A stretch of DNA of 8,698 nucleotides from Promethearchaeota archaeon (GCA_004524425.1 SDNN01000122.1:1-8698); one strand, 5' to 3'. Counted from the stretch's first letter, positions 1 to 6,444 are shown. Translations and numbers: made by a program. The notes: generated by a model from the sequence alone, not told the origin.

Positions 1-34
1 ATATCCAAAAATGTAGAATATAAATTGTTTAATA

Positions 35-946
35 TTATTTTTCTTCCTTTAGCCTTTTCTCTTCTTTTATTCTTTCTTTTCTAAGATCTATTCGTTCTTT
101 AAGTCCATGATGCGTATCATACCTTTTAATGTACATTTCTTCATATTTCCTTCTTAGGTCCTCCACATCCTCTGCATGGCCGAGTACTTCCTCAAGACCG
201 TCCTCGAAAAAGCGATTCTTCTTGTATTTCTTGGCAGGAATTCCTAAATAAATCCAATCATCTTCTAACTCCTGTTCTACAATTGTCACTGAATTAGCGG
301 CTAACACAGACCTTTTACCAATATGCGTGCCGGGCATGACTATGGCGTGTGCGCCAATTCGCACATCATCTTCAATAACTGTTTTTTTAATTATAAGGAG
401 ATTACCTACTATGACTGCGCTTTGGATAATGCTTCCTTGGCCTATGACAACATTCTTTCCAAATTCTATGAATTCACAATCTACCCATCCTTCAAAAAGT
501 GAATTAGTAAAGGTAGTTTTGACCCCAAAGGTTTTAAAACATAAATTATCTAAGAATGGAAATGGAAATTTATGGGCTAACCATACTGGCCACCTTTTTA
601 TCGTATTACGAAGCGACCAATATCGGTAATCTTTATCGGAAGGATCCCTTAGAAAGACGCCTTCTCTCGGTTTATGAAATGCGTTTACAATTACCAATAA
701 GATTTTGGCAAATAATAGGGAGGTAAATACCATAGTTAAATACATTATGAAAAATAGGAATGGTAAGAAGATATAAAAATGAACTGGCCTCACGGGATCA
801 TATAACCATTGCCAGTAGAACCAATACTCAAGAAGAATAGGAATCACGCTCACCCAAATGAGGAAGATATAAAATGCTAAATATCTTTTCTTCACTAAAA
901 CTGTCGGGGTGAAGGGTCCGACTCGCATCGATGTTGGGACAGACAT
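35..946 (-). CDS. Membrane-anchored hexapeptide-repeat (LbH) acyltransferase-like protein, third gene of a triplet
   Basis: 303 residues from ATG at 946. Two hydrophobic stretches (about residues 22-44 and 56-90) form a membrane hairpin. A basic/aromatic linker follows, with HKPREGVF near 91-98 and FGVK near 140-143. A left-handed beta-helix domain spans about 158-238, with the [IV]G-x4 turns IGQGSI, VGNLLI, IGAHAIVMPG and IGKRSV and the closing motif YLGIPAKKY typical of sugar and other O-acetyltransferases. The last ~60 residues are very rich in E, K and R and probably helical. The family moves acetyl/acyl groups from CoA and works as trimers with active sites between subunits; here the active domain should lie on the cytoplasmic membrane face. 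His200 (in GAHAIV) and His208 (in PGTHIG) are candidate catalytic residues. Architecture resembles the C-terminal membrane-plus-LbH part of Pls-like nonribosomal peptide synthetases, from memory only. A GTG at 952 is an alternative start, but GGAG at 957-960 is better spaced from the ATG. Acceptor unknown. Confidence 0.85.
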   Translation of the reverse strand: MSVPTSMRVGPFTPTVLVKKRYLAFYIFLIWVSVIPILLEYWFYWQWLYDPVRPVHFYIFLPFLFFIMYLTMVFTSLLFAKILLVIVNAFHKPREGVFLRDPSDKDYRYWSLRNTIKRWPVWLAHKFPFPFLDNLCFKTFGVKTTFTNSLFEGWVDCEFIEFGKNVVIGQGSIIQSAVIVGNLLIIKKTVIEDDVRIGAHAIVMPGTHIGKRSVLAANSVTIVEQELEDDWIYLGIPAKKYKKNRFFEDGLEEVLGHAEDVEDLRRKYEEMYIKRYDTHHGLKERIDLRKERIKEEKRLKEEK

Positions 947-953
947 TCTCACA

Positions 954-1853
954 TCACTCCTTCTTTTTCATTTTTTTCAAAATATCTTTTCGTTTTTCTT
1001 CTATATTAATATCATGCTCAACTAAAATAGCTTTCTCTTCATCAACACTTCTTTTTGTCATCTCGGATACAAGAGCAAGTTTATTCGGTTGCATTTTGAT
1101 GCAAGGGATGCCAAAGTAAATCCATCCCGCTTCTAAGACTTGATTTAACACGCTCGCTGAGATAGCGCCTAATAGGCAATCTCTCCCTGTTATTGTGCCG
1201 GGAGAAACACATGACATCCCACCAATAATCGTATAATCATTAAGGATTACTTCTTTAATTATCAAATACTTTCCAATCACCATTGAACTCATCACTACAG
1301 CACCCTGTCCTACCATCACTCTACGTCCTAATTTAACAAATTCAATATCGCACCACGCGTCGGGCAAATGAGAAGAAAAATCCATTTTTACCCCAAACCA
1401 CCTCAAAGCTAGGGAATCCATCCAAGGGATTGGGAAATTACGAAGTAGCCATAGAACAAGCTTCTTTAATTCGGTTCTCAAGCACCAGAATTCAAAATCA
1501 GTATCCCCCATCTCTGCCTTAAAAACTCCTTGTTTCGGTTTATGAATGAGATTGATTAATATCAAAAAGAGTTTACTTAGAAGGGTACATGAAAGAATGA
1601 AAATAAAAAACATCGCAAATATGGCATAGGGAAGAAATATTAAGGTACCCACCCATGGCTCCCAATCTTCAGTGATTGGTGGCTTATTCTTGTTCCATTC
1701 GTACCAAAATACCCCCAATAATATCCCACTAAGCCAAAAAATAGGAATGTATACAGCTAAGAATTTGATATTTACTCTACTAATGGCGCTACTGGTGGTA
1801 AAATCAATAGTATAATCATTTTCTTCTGATTGGTCATTTATAATATCATTCAT
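954..1853 (-). CDS. Membrane-anchored LbH acyltransferase-like protein with eroded active-site motifs, second gene of the triplet
   Basis: 299 residues, ATG start. The soluble N-terminus (1-28) is acidic and polar. Hydrophobic segments at about 29-50 and 66-103 form the hairpin. HKPKQGVF (104-111) matches HKPREGVF of the downstream paralog, and the linker shares the pattern FW-x-LR, WLL-x-NFP-x-PW, FGVK (153-156). The beta-helix runs about 168-250 with turns VGQGAV, IGKYLI, IGGMSC and TGRDCL, ending YFGIP. A charged helical tail follows (260-299, ending KKMKKKE). Compared with its neighbour, the histidines of the last coils are missing (IGGMSCVSPGTITG instead of IGAHAIVMPGTHIG) and the terminal PAKK is PCIKM. 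The fold is clear, but catalysis is doubtful; it could be a structural or regulatory subunit. It starts 23 bp after the preceding gene and its stop lies within 7 bp of the next start, so it is the middle gene of an operon. Confidence 0.85.
   Translation of the reverse strand: MNDIINDQSEENDYTIDFTTSSAISRVNIKFLAVYIPIFWLSGILLGVFWYEWNKNKPPITEDWEPWVGTLIFLPYAIFAMFFIFILSCTLLSKLFLILINLIHKPKQGVFKAEMGDTDFEFWCLRTELKKLVLWLLRNFPIPWMDSLALRWFGVKMDFSSHLPDAWCDIEFVKLGRRVMVGQGAVVMSSMVIGKYLIIKEVILNDYTIIGGMSCVSPGTITGRDCLLGAISASVLNQVLEAGWIYFGIPCIKMQPNKLALVSEMTKRSVDEEKAILVEHDINIEEKRKDILKKMKKKE
957..960 (-). promoter_or_regulatory. Shine-Dalgarno site inside the end of the upstream gene
   Basis: On the minus strand GGAG lies in the last codons of the preceding gene, directly before its TGA stop. 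It is 10 nt from ATG 946 but only 4 nt from GTG 952. This favours the ATG and suggests translational coupling between the two genes. Confidence 0.5.
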
Positions 1854-1876
1854 TTTAAAGAACTTCTTTTATTAAT

Positions 1877-2761
1877 TTAGTTTTTTTGCTGTTGTTCTCT
1901 TAATGTTTCATCTCTTTGCAAATCTTCCTTAGAGAGTTTTAAATAATTCATGATCTTTTTAGTAAAAATTTTTCTCGCTGGTAACCCAAAATAATAATTA
2001 TTGCCTTTAGTATGTTGATGTTTTCCTGTTGATCCCATGGGGAGTAGGTAAGAATTTTCTCCTAAATCACAACCTGGTCCCACGATATTGAAAGCCGAGC
2101 AGGTCACGTTATCTCGGAGCTTGATTTCAAAATATGGAATTCGGCCGAAGATTCCCTCGACCACGTGTGAGCAGACAGCAGAGTTCACTCCCACGTAACA
2201 ATTATCACCCACATCAATGAATTTATCTGCTACAATCTCTTCTTCGATCGTGGAACCTTTTCCAATTTTAGATGAGCCTACAAAATTATAATACCAATTG
2301 GAAAGCCATGGAAAAATCCCTTTAGTGAAGGCATACTTACCGTATTTAATCAGAAAGGATCTTATATGATAATAATTAAGCGTATCACTAGGGACACTGC
2401 GGAGAATGATTCCGTCTTTTGTCGGGCACATTTTTTCTGTAAATCTCCACCAAAAACGCGTGACTATCCCTATAAAAACTAAATGTAATAGATAACTGAT
2501 GATCATTATCAATGGAAAAATAAATAAAGCCAATAAAGATTCAATTTCAAAAAAAATGGATATGAAATCAGGATTTTCCAAGACTAGTGGTTGAAATATT
2601 AAAAGAGTATAAAGCATGAACAAAATACCGGGAATTAAAAAAGAACCGAAATAAACACATACAAAAAAGGTGAAATAATAATGATATTGGATATTTACTT
2701 CCTCTGGTTCTATTTCTTCTGAATTCATACTCGATTTTGAGACAACCTCTTCTTTCGGCAT
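1877..2761 (-). CDS. Membrane-anchored LbH acyltransferase-like protein, first and most divergent gene of the triplet
   Basis: 294 residues from ATG 2761. An acidic N-terminus (1-22) precedes two long hydrophobic segments (about 27-57 and 66-103). Next comes a tyrosine-rich linker (NYYHIRSF, FPWLSNWYYNFVGSSKIG near 129-167) whose end matches the GAKIGKG entry common in LbH enzymes. The beta-helix covers about 164-260, with turns IGKGST, VGDNCY, VGVNSA and LGENSYLLP, and closes with YYFGLPARK (256-263), the usual acyltransferase end motif. It has candidate catalytic histidines at 199 (CSHVVEG) and 248/250 (GKHQHTKG), placed differently from those in the downstream paralogs. Around 201-218 the regular repeat is broken by an insertion-like segment. 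The tail is short and polar. As first gene of the operon it has a likely TATA box 20-29 nt upstream, so its mRNA is probably nearly leaderless. The acceptor molecule cannot be told from sequence. Confidence 0.83.
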   Translation of the reverse strand: MPKEEVVSKSSMNSEEIEPEEVNIQYHYYFTFFVCVYFGSFLIPGILFMLYTLLIFQPLVLENPDFISIFFEIESLLALFIFPLIMIISYLLHLVFIGIVTRFWWRFTEKMCPTKDGIILRSVPSDTLNYYHIRSFLIKYGKYAFTKGIFPWLSNWYYNFVGSSKIGKGSTIEEEIVADKFIDVGDNCYVGVNSAVCSHVVEGIFGRIPYFEIKLRDNVTCSAFNIVGPGCDLGENSYLLPMGSTGKHQHTKGNNYYFGLPARKIFTKKIMNYLKLSKEDLQRDETLREQQQKN

Positions 2762-2780
2762 CCTTTATCACTTTCGATCA

Positions 2781-2803
2781 ATTATAAAATTTCTCTTTTA
2801 AAG
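2781..2803 (-). promoter_or_regulatory. Putative TATA/BRE promoter of the acyltransferase operon
   Basis: On the minus strand the order is CTTTAAAAGAGAA followed by ATTTTATAAT, ending 20 nt before ATG 2761. The purine-rich part fits a BRE and the T/A core fits an archaeal TATA box. Initiation about 25 nt downstream would fall at or next to the start codon, so a leaderless transcript is likely. Position fits well, but AT-rich background makes chance matches common. Confidence 0.4.
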
Positions 2804-2987
2804 TTTATCATAATAATAATAGATATTTTGCTAGGAAAAATTCCGAATAGTAGGAGTGATAAAAAACGTATAAATTTTTTAAAAAGAAGTAAACATGAAT
2901 CAAGATTAAACGTGAATTTATACTAATTTTAATATGATGGGCTCTTGGGAGCATTCTTAATGAGTATAAAAATTGTTTTTCCACTAA

Positions 2988-3039
2988 ATCATTTGATTAT
3001 CATAATATGATTAATGATGCTTGATATCAAATGATAATC
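2988..3039. repeat. Overlapping inverted repeats with AT-rich loop
   Basis: ATCATTTGAT at 2988-2997 is the exact reverse complement of ATCAAATGAT at 3026-3035. The overlapping GATTATCAT (2995-3003) is the reverse complement of ATGATAATC (3031-3039). The two pairings use the same arms and exclude each other. The site is about 40-90 nt past the stop of the 7-TM gene and roughly 225 nt upstream of the operon start. It could be a 3'-end structure or a protein-binding site; chance is possible at this base composition. Confidence 0.4.
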
Positions 3040-3050
3040 TTGAAATATAG

Positions 3051-3070
3051 AAAAATAAATAAAAAGAGAT
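3051..3070 (-). terminator. T-rich archaeal-type terminator after the 7-TM gene
   Basis: Read on the minus strand, the stretch starting 10 nt after the stop codon is ATCTCTTTTTATTTATTTTT. Archaeal RNA polymerase stops at oligo-T tracts without needing a hairpin, and position and strand fit the end of the gene at 3081. Confidence 0.5.
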
Positions 3071-3080
3071 AAAGTATGGC

Positions 3081-3824
3081 TTAATCTTGTTGCTTTATCA
3101 ATATTTTAGCTAAAGGTTTTGGGAGAAAAAATCCAAAATAGAATTCAATGCTGCCTGAAATGAGCAATGCCCTAACTAGGATTAATTCTAATGGTCCTAG
3201 AATGAATATCGCTTCAAGAGCGGCTCCAATTGCTATTGAGAGAAACGCGATCAGGAGAAAAACACCTTTCCATTTAATTTCTGTTTTTTCTGATTGCAAC
3301 GATTTTCTCGAAAAAATGATTCCTGTAATGACTATTGATAGTATAGCAAAGATTTGAAACCCAACAAAAAGATCCGTCAGTCTTGATGTAAAAATCCCTT
3401 CCTCGATACCCGTACCTACAAGTTCAGTATCTATGCTTAAAAAAGTAAAAAGTACTATTTCAAATATAACACAGATTATTATGTATATAGCCACAATGAC
3501 TTTCTGTGATTTGAGTCTCATGAGAGCAGAAAAAGAATAGATCCAAAAAACTATAGCAAAAGGTGTAAAGGCATTTTCTATTAAAAGATAGACATATGGG
3601 GTGAACTTGTAATTAAACAACGCAATAAAGACGAATTGAAAAGCAGACACCCACCACGCAGATGTAACAAATACCCATGTAAGTCCAACCGTGAGAAGTG
3701 TCTGTTCTTTATACTCAAAATATCTTGATATTATCCTTATTCCTACAATTGTAGAAACTGCTACTAATATTAGACTTAAGCTGCCAAATAAAACGTCAGC
3801 TTGTGTAAGATTTTCCAAACCCAT
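3081..3824 (-). CDS. Seven-helix integral membrane protein of unknown function
   Basis: 247 residues, ATG start. Hydrophobicity shows seven segments at about 10-33, 43-68, 78-100, 108-130, 150-172, 185-207 and 212-233, followed by a short basic end (FLPKPLAKILIK). There is no signal peptide and no soluble domain. The layout, with a Pro/Lys exit after helix 7, recalls the 7-TM sensor region found at the N-terminus of some histidine kinases, but no kinase or other output domain follows and the stop codon is clean. It stands alone: 319 bp separate it from the operon downstream and 243 bp from the hydrolase gene upstream, with its own TATA box and T-rich terminator. A sensor or small-molecule-binding role is a guess from topology only; I recognise no family motif. 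Confidence 0.8.
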   Translation of the reverse strand: MGLENLTQADVLFGSLSLILVAVSTIVGIRIISRYFEYKEQTLLTVGLTWVFVTSAWWVSAFQFVFIALFNYKFTPYVYLLIENAFTPFAIVFWIYSFSALMRLKSQKVIVAIYIIICVIFEIVLFTFLSIDTELVGTGIEEGIFTSRLTDLFVGFQIFAILSIVITGIIFSRKSLQSEKTEIKWKGVFLLIAFLSIAIGAALEAIFILGPLELILVRALLISGSIEFYFGFFLPKPLAKILIKQQD

Positions 3825-3895
3825 GTTTTTTCACTTTCTTATCCTTTTTCTTGAATTAAAATTTTAATTGCTAAAATCTTAAACTTACAAATTGT

Positions 3896-3909
3896 ATTTA
3901 TATATTTCC
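3896..3909 (-). promoter_or_regulatory. TATA box with BRE for the 7-TM gene
   Basis: On the minus strand AGGAAATATATAAATAC shows a purine-rich BRE-like element directly before an ATATATAAAT core. Initiation about 25 nt downstream would be near 3873, leaving a leader of about 50 nt before ATG 3824. This is the best TATA match in the window. Confidence 0.5.
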
Positions 3910-4067
3910 TATCTTTATAAAGTGATTTTTAATCTACATTATTAAAAAATAATTGATTCTATTGAATTACATGGTTTTCAATTCCGAAATAAGCTTAAAT
4001 TGGGAATATTGTATCATTCATTTAATCTAAGATTTGTTCAAATTAATGTAAAATGGGATTTTCCTAT

Positions 4068-4730
4068 CTAGCGTTTATTTTGTTCCATGTAACCCTTGAT
4101 ATATTTTTCAACCTTCTCTGCTGGTTGAAAGATGCCAAAATGTCCTTCACATAAAACATCTGCTTTAAGATCAAGTAATTTTTGCATGGATTGCTGATAA
4201 TCTTCTAAATCAGACCCAAAGTCTTTCATGAACGGTCCGTGGATGTCTTGGCCAAACAATATTTTAGTTCCATCAATCTCTATTAGTACAGAAATCGAGC
4301 CCGGAGTATGGCCTGGCGTGTGAATGCATTGAAATTCATAATTACCCAAATTTAATATTTCAACTTCCTTTGTAAATTTCTTTTTTAATTTCACCGGCTT
4401 ATAATTAATGCCGTACCAAGAAGCTGCAGTTTTAGCATCATGACCTTTTTCTTGAATCGCATCAGCATCTAGTTCATGAGCATAAAATTTGACTTGGCTA
4501 TTGAATTCTTTGAGATCTGCGCACGCGGCGGTATGGTCTATATGAAAATGGGTAATGATGCAATGCTTTATCTCTTTGGGATTCAAACCCAATTCAGTGG
4601 TTTTTTTTATTAAATCAAGGCTCATGCCACAATCAATTAGAACCAATCCATCCTTGCTATTGGTATTTACTAAATATACAGAGCATCCCGAATCACCTAA
4701 ATGATACACATTCTTGAAAATTTTTCTCAT
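4068..4730 (-). CDS. Metallo-beta-lactamase-fold hydrolase
   Basis: 220 residues from ATG 4730. The full set of zinc ligands is visible: H61-x-H63-x-D65-H66 (THFHIDHTA), H141 in HTPGHTPGS, D162 in FGQDIHG and H197 in CEGHFG. It starts with the usual beta strands (VYHLGDSGCSVYLV, LVLIDCGMS). The length matches stand-alone glyoxalase-II-like enzymes, which use two metal ions to cleave thioesters, phosphodiesters or other esters. With no extra domain or rubredoxin/flavodoxin partner, a flavodiiron or RNA-processing role is unlikely. The substrate cannot be assigned. No signal peptide, so cytoplasmic. It begins 21 bp after the phosphodiesterase-family gene on the same strand, so the two are probably one transcript and might act on related substrates. 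A TTG at 4736 is in frame, but the AGGTG site at 4739-4743 is only 2 nt from it and 8 nt from the ATG. Confidence 0.93.
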   Translation of the reverse strand: MRKIFKNVYHLGDSGCSVYLVNTNSKDGLVLIDCGMSLDLIKKTTELGLNPKEIKHCIITHFHIDHTAACADLKEFNSQVKFYAHELDADAIQEKGHDAKTAASWYGINYKPVKLKKKFTKEVEILNLGNYEFQCIHTPGHTPGSISVLIEIDGTKILFGQDIHGPFMKDFGSDLEDYQQSMQKLLDLKADVLCEGHFGIFQPAEKVEKYIKGYMEQNKR

Positions 4731-4738
4731 TAACAAAA

Positions 4739-4743
4739 CACCT
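4739..4743 (-). promoter_or_regulatory. Shine-Dalgarno site deciding the hydrolase start
   Basis: AGGTG on the minus strand matches the archaeal anti-Shine-Dalgarno (CACCU) and lies 8 nt before ATG 4730. It fixes the start at the ATG rather than the upstream TTG. Confidence 0.6.
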
Positions 4744-4751
4744 AACCAATT

Positions 4752-5486
4752 TTATTCAAAATATTGTTCTCTTAAATTTTTTAATATATCTGGATAATTT
4801 GTATAGATTGCCCGAACGAATTCTCCATTTTTTCTTAATTTCAAGACTCTCTTCATTTGTTTTTTCGAGTTAACATTCCAGGCATAACATTTAAGTCCAT
4901 TATTCATGATTGAATTGAAGTTTTCCCGTGATAATTTATCAAATTTAACATTTAACACGTGTATGTTATTTTGGATCAGTTTCTCAAAATCTAATGTTTG
5001 ATCATCTATCCGGGTGATGTTAGTAGGAAGGGTATGAACTAATTTAATATCTTTATTGTATTTTCTCATTCTTTTGAGTAAATAGATTCGGGTATCCGTG
5101 ATTTCAACTTGGTCGAAATTACAATACTCCTCAACCAAATCTATTAAAGCCAAACCGGCCTTTCTACTTAAAATGTCACAACTATAGCGGAAATTTTTTG
5201 GACAATAACTAAAGCTATCAAAGACCTCTCTTAAAGTGGGAATCCTTCTATTATCTTCAAAGATTATGGATCTTAGTTCTGATAACGTTAGATTTTTAAT
5301 AGTATACCATTTATTATCTATTTGAAAAGCAGGATCATGAAAACACACGAGTTTTTCATCTTTAGTAATTTGGATATCCGTTTCGATTCCAACCCTCATC
5401 TCCACAGCTTTTTGGAAGGCATTTATCGTATTCTCAATACAATAACCCATGGCTCCCCTATGTGCGAAAATATAAGGTTTATTCAT
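4752..5486 (-). CDS. Glycerophosphodiester phosphodiesterase family protein (GDPD, TIM barrel)
   Basis: 244 residues, ATG start, usual length for a soluble single-domain GDPD. Family motifs: H9-R10-G11 (FAHRGA), E18-N19-T20, E35-x-D37 (GIETDIQITKDEKLVCFHD), H50-D51, IPTLREVFD (82-90), and the C-terminal CYAWNVNS (200-207) with IYTNYPD (227-233). H9 and H50 are the expected acid/base pair; E35 and D37 are metal ligands. The third ligand, normally Glu in an E-x-K motif, appears to be D104 (SCDILS) with the lysine lost, and the late GVDGIITD-type segment is GEFVRAIYTN, so substrate specificity may be changed. The family hydrolyses glycerophosphodiesters to glycerol phosphate and an alcohol; an archaeal enzyme would meet head groups on glycerol-1-phosphate lipids. 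No signal peptide. First gene of a pair with the metallo-hydrolase, and divergent from the VTT gene. Confidence 0.9.
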   Translation of the reverse strand: MNKPYIFAHRGAMGYCIENTINAFQKAVEMRVGIETDIQITKDEKLVCFHDPAFQIDNKWYTIKNLTLSELRSIIFEDNRRIPTLREVFDSFSYCPKNFRYSCDILSRKAGLALIDLVEEYCNFDQVEITDTRIYLLKRMRKYNKDIKLVHTLPTNITRIDDQTLDFEKLIQNNIHVLNVKFDKLSRENFNSIMNNGLKCYAWNVNSKKQMKRVLKLRKNGEFVRAIYTNYPDILKNLREQYFE

Positions 5487-5592
5487 GACAAGAAATCATA
5501 ACTAAAAATATGACTAAAGTGAAAAACAATATTTTTTTATGAGGATTTTAATTACCAATATTACTTAATTTTTATTCTAATGTCAGATAATA
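5487..5592. promoter_or_regulatory. Divergent promoter region between the GDPD and VTT genes
   Basis: 106 bp between two outward-facing start codons. For the minus strand, ATAAAAAAATATT (about 5526-5540) is a TATA candidate, leaving a short leader. For the plus strand, CTTAATTTTTA (5564-5574) is 19-29 nt before ATG 5593, which would give a leaderless mRNA; no Shine-Dalgarno is present there. The short shared region makes joint regulation possible. Confidence 0.45.
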
Positions 5593-6444
5593 ATGAATGA
5601 AACAAGTGATAATCAACAAAAAAAGGAGAAAAAATCATTTTCGTTAAAAGTTAAAAATTACGTTAAAAATATATTAGATTTCTCCAGCTATGATTCTAAA
5701 ACCATATTATATATTATAATATTCATCATCTTGTTCGGCATTTCCGTATATTTACTGTATTATATCTATTTTGTGGATCAAACCTTTCTATACGTGCTTG
5801 TTGTTGAATGGTTCGTAAATCCAATTATAAGATTAGGTATTTTTGGCATATTTTTATTCATGATAGTGATGGCGATTCAAGGACTCTTGGTTCCGATTCC
5901 CTCTGAGTTAGTTTTATTAGCTTCTGGAATGATTTGGGGTTTTTGGATAGGGGGCATCATGGGAATTATAGGAAGCATGGCAGCGGGTTTGTTATGTTAT
6001 TACGTGGCTTATAAAGGCGGAAGACCACTCGCGGAAAAGTTTGTTGGTGAAAGTGCTCTTAACATGGCAGATAACTTTATCAAGAAATATGGCACAGGAG
6101 CCATCGTCATAGCTCGCCTTCTACCTTTTGTGGCATTTGATCCCATTAGTTATATTTCTGGTATATTGAAGTACCCGGTAAAAAAATATACAATTGCGAC
6201 GTTTATTGGTTCCATTCCAAGAGCGTTCTTCTATGCTTTTTTGGGGGCTACGCTCATTTCGCATGAGCCAGGGGAGACAATTAATTTATCAGAAATCCCT
6301 TTTGAAAGAGTCGAGGCACAAGCGGCCCTTTTTAATAATATTTTATTGATAATTTTAGTAATTTTAATAGTCATCTTTGTTTGCTATTATCTTTTTAGCA
6401 TTTATTGGGAAAAAAAGAATCTTGAATCTAATAAAACTCCTTAA
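5593..6444 (+). CDS. DedA/VTT-domain (SNARE-associated Golgi protein family) membrane protein
   Basis: 283 residues, longer than the ~200-220 of typical DedA proteins. A lysine-rich soluble N-terminus (1-35) and an additional transmembrane segment (about 38-60) precede the core. The VTT domain (about 78-225) shows the half-helix motif GLLVPIPSELVLLASGMIWG (97-116) with conserved E105, then RPLAEKFVG (144-152) and the signature ARLLPFVAFDPISYISG (174-190) with R175, P178, D183 and G190, then FIGSIPRAFFYAFLG (204-218). A final TM helix lies at about 248-270. The superfamily includes bacterial DedA proteins, implicated in proton-coupled transport and lipid-carrier recycling, and eukaryotic TMEM41B/VMP1 lipid scramblases. 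A lipid-translocation role is therefore plausible but unproven here. It lies 20 bp before an EamA transporter gene on the same strand. Confidence 0.93.
   Translation: MNETSDNQQKKEKKSFSLKVKNYVKNILDFSSYDSKTILYIIIFIILFGISVYLLYYIYFVDQTFLYVLVVEWFVNPIIRLGIFGIFLFMIVMAIQGLLVPIPSELVLLASGMIWGFWIGGIMGIIGSMAAGLLCYYVAYKGGRPLAEKFVGESALNMADNFIKKYGTGAIVIARLLPFVAFDPISYISGILKYPVKKYTIATFIGSIPRAFFYAFLGATLISHEPGETINLSEIPFERVEAQAALFNNILLIILVILIVIFVCYYLFSIYWEKKNLESNKTP

Larger units (their letters stand above)
2762..3080. other. Noncoding gap between the 7-TM gene and the acyltransferase operon
   Basis: 319 bp with no credible ORF on either strand. It holds the operon promoter at its right-hand (minus-strand downstream) edge near 2781-2803, a run of TAA triplets (2811-2820), a GGAA-AAA-TTCC inverted motif (2834-2844), a small GCTC/GAGC hairpin (2941-2952), a pair of overlapping inverted repeats (2988-3039) and the T-rich terminator of the 7-TM gene (3051-3070). 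No tRNA or recognisable structured RNA was seen. Confidence 0.6.

Noticed and set aside
327..629. Plus-strand open frame of 100 codons
   Set aside because: It lies entirely antisense to the LbH acyltransferase gene at 35-946, whose family motifs are clear. Its own translation shows no motif.
931..1119. Plus-strand open frame of 62 codons
   Set aside because: Antisense to the 3' end of the middle acyltransferase gene; its Phe/Ser-rich translation is what the reverse of Lys/Glu-rich coding gives.
2568..2771. Minus-strand frame of 67 codons overlapping the first acyltransferase gene
   Set aside because: Same strand but another frame; it lies almost wholly inside the N-terminal region of the gene at 1877-2761 and has no motif of its own.
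2811..2820. TAA triplet run as a microsatellite or repeat element
   Set aside because: About three units only, expected by chance in AT-rich spacer.
2941..2952. GCTC-TTGG-GAGC hairpin as a terminator
   Set aside because: Stem of only four pairs, no gene ends nearby on either strand in the right direction, and the T-rich tract at 3051-3070 already serves the 7-TM gene.
3148..3357. Plus-strand open frame of 69 codons
   Set aside because: Antisense to the 7-TM gene, whose regular hydrophobic pattern supports the minus strand.
4024..4034. AATCT-A-AGATT palindrome downstream of the metallo-hydrolase gene as terminator or operator
   Set aside because: Short, 34-44 nt past the stop without a following T-run on the minus strand, and too far from the TATA box of the 7-TM gene to be a convincing operator.
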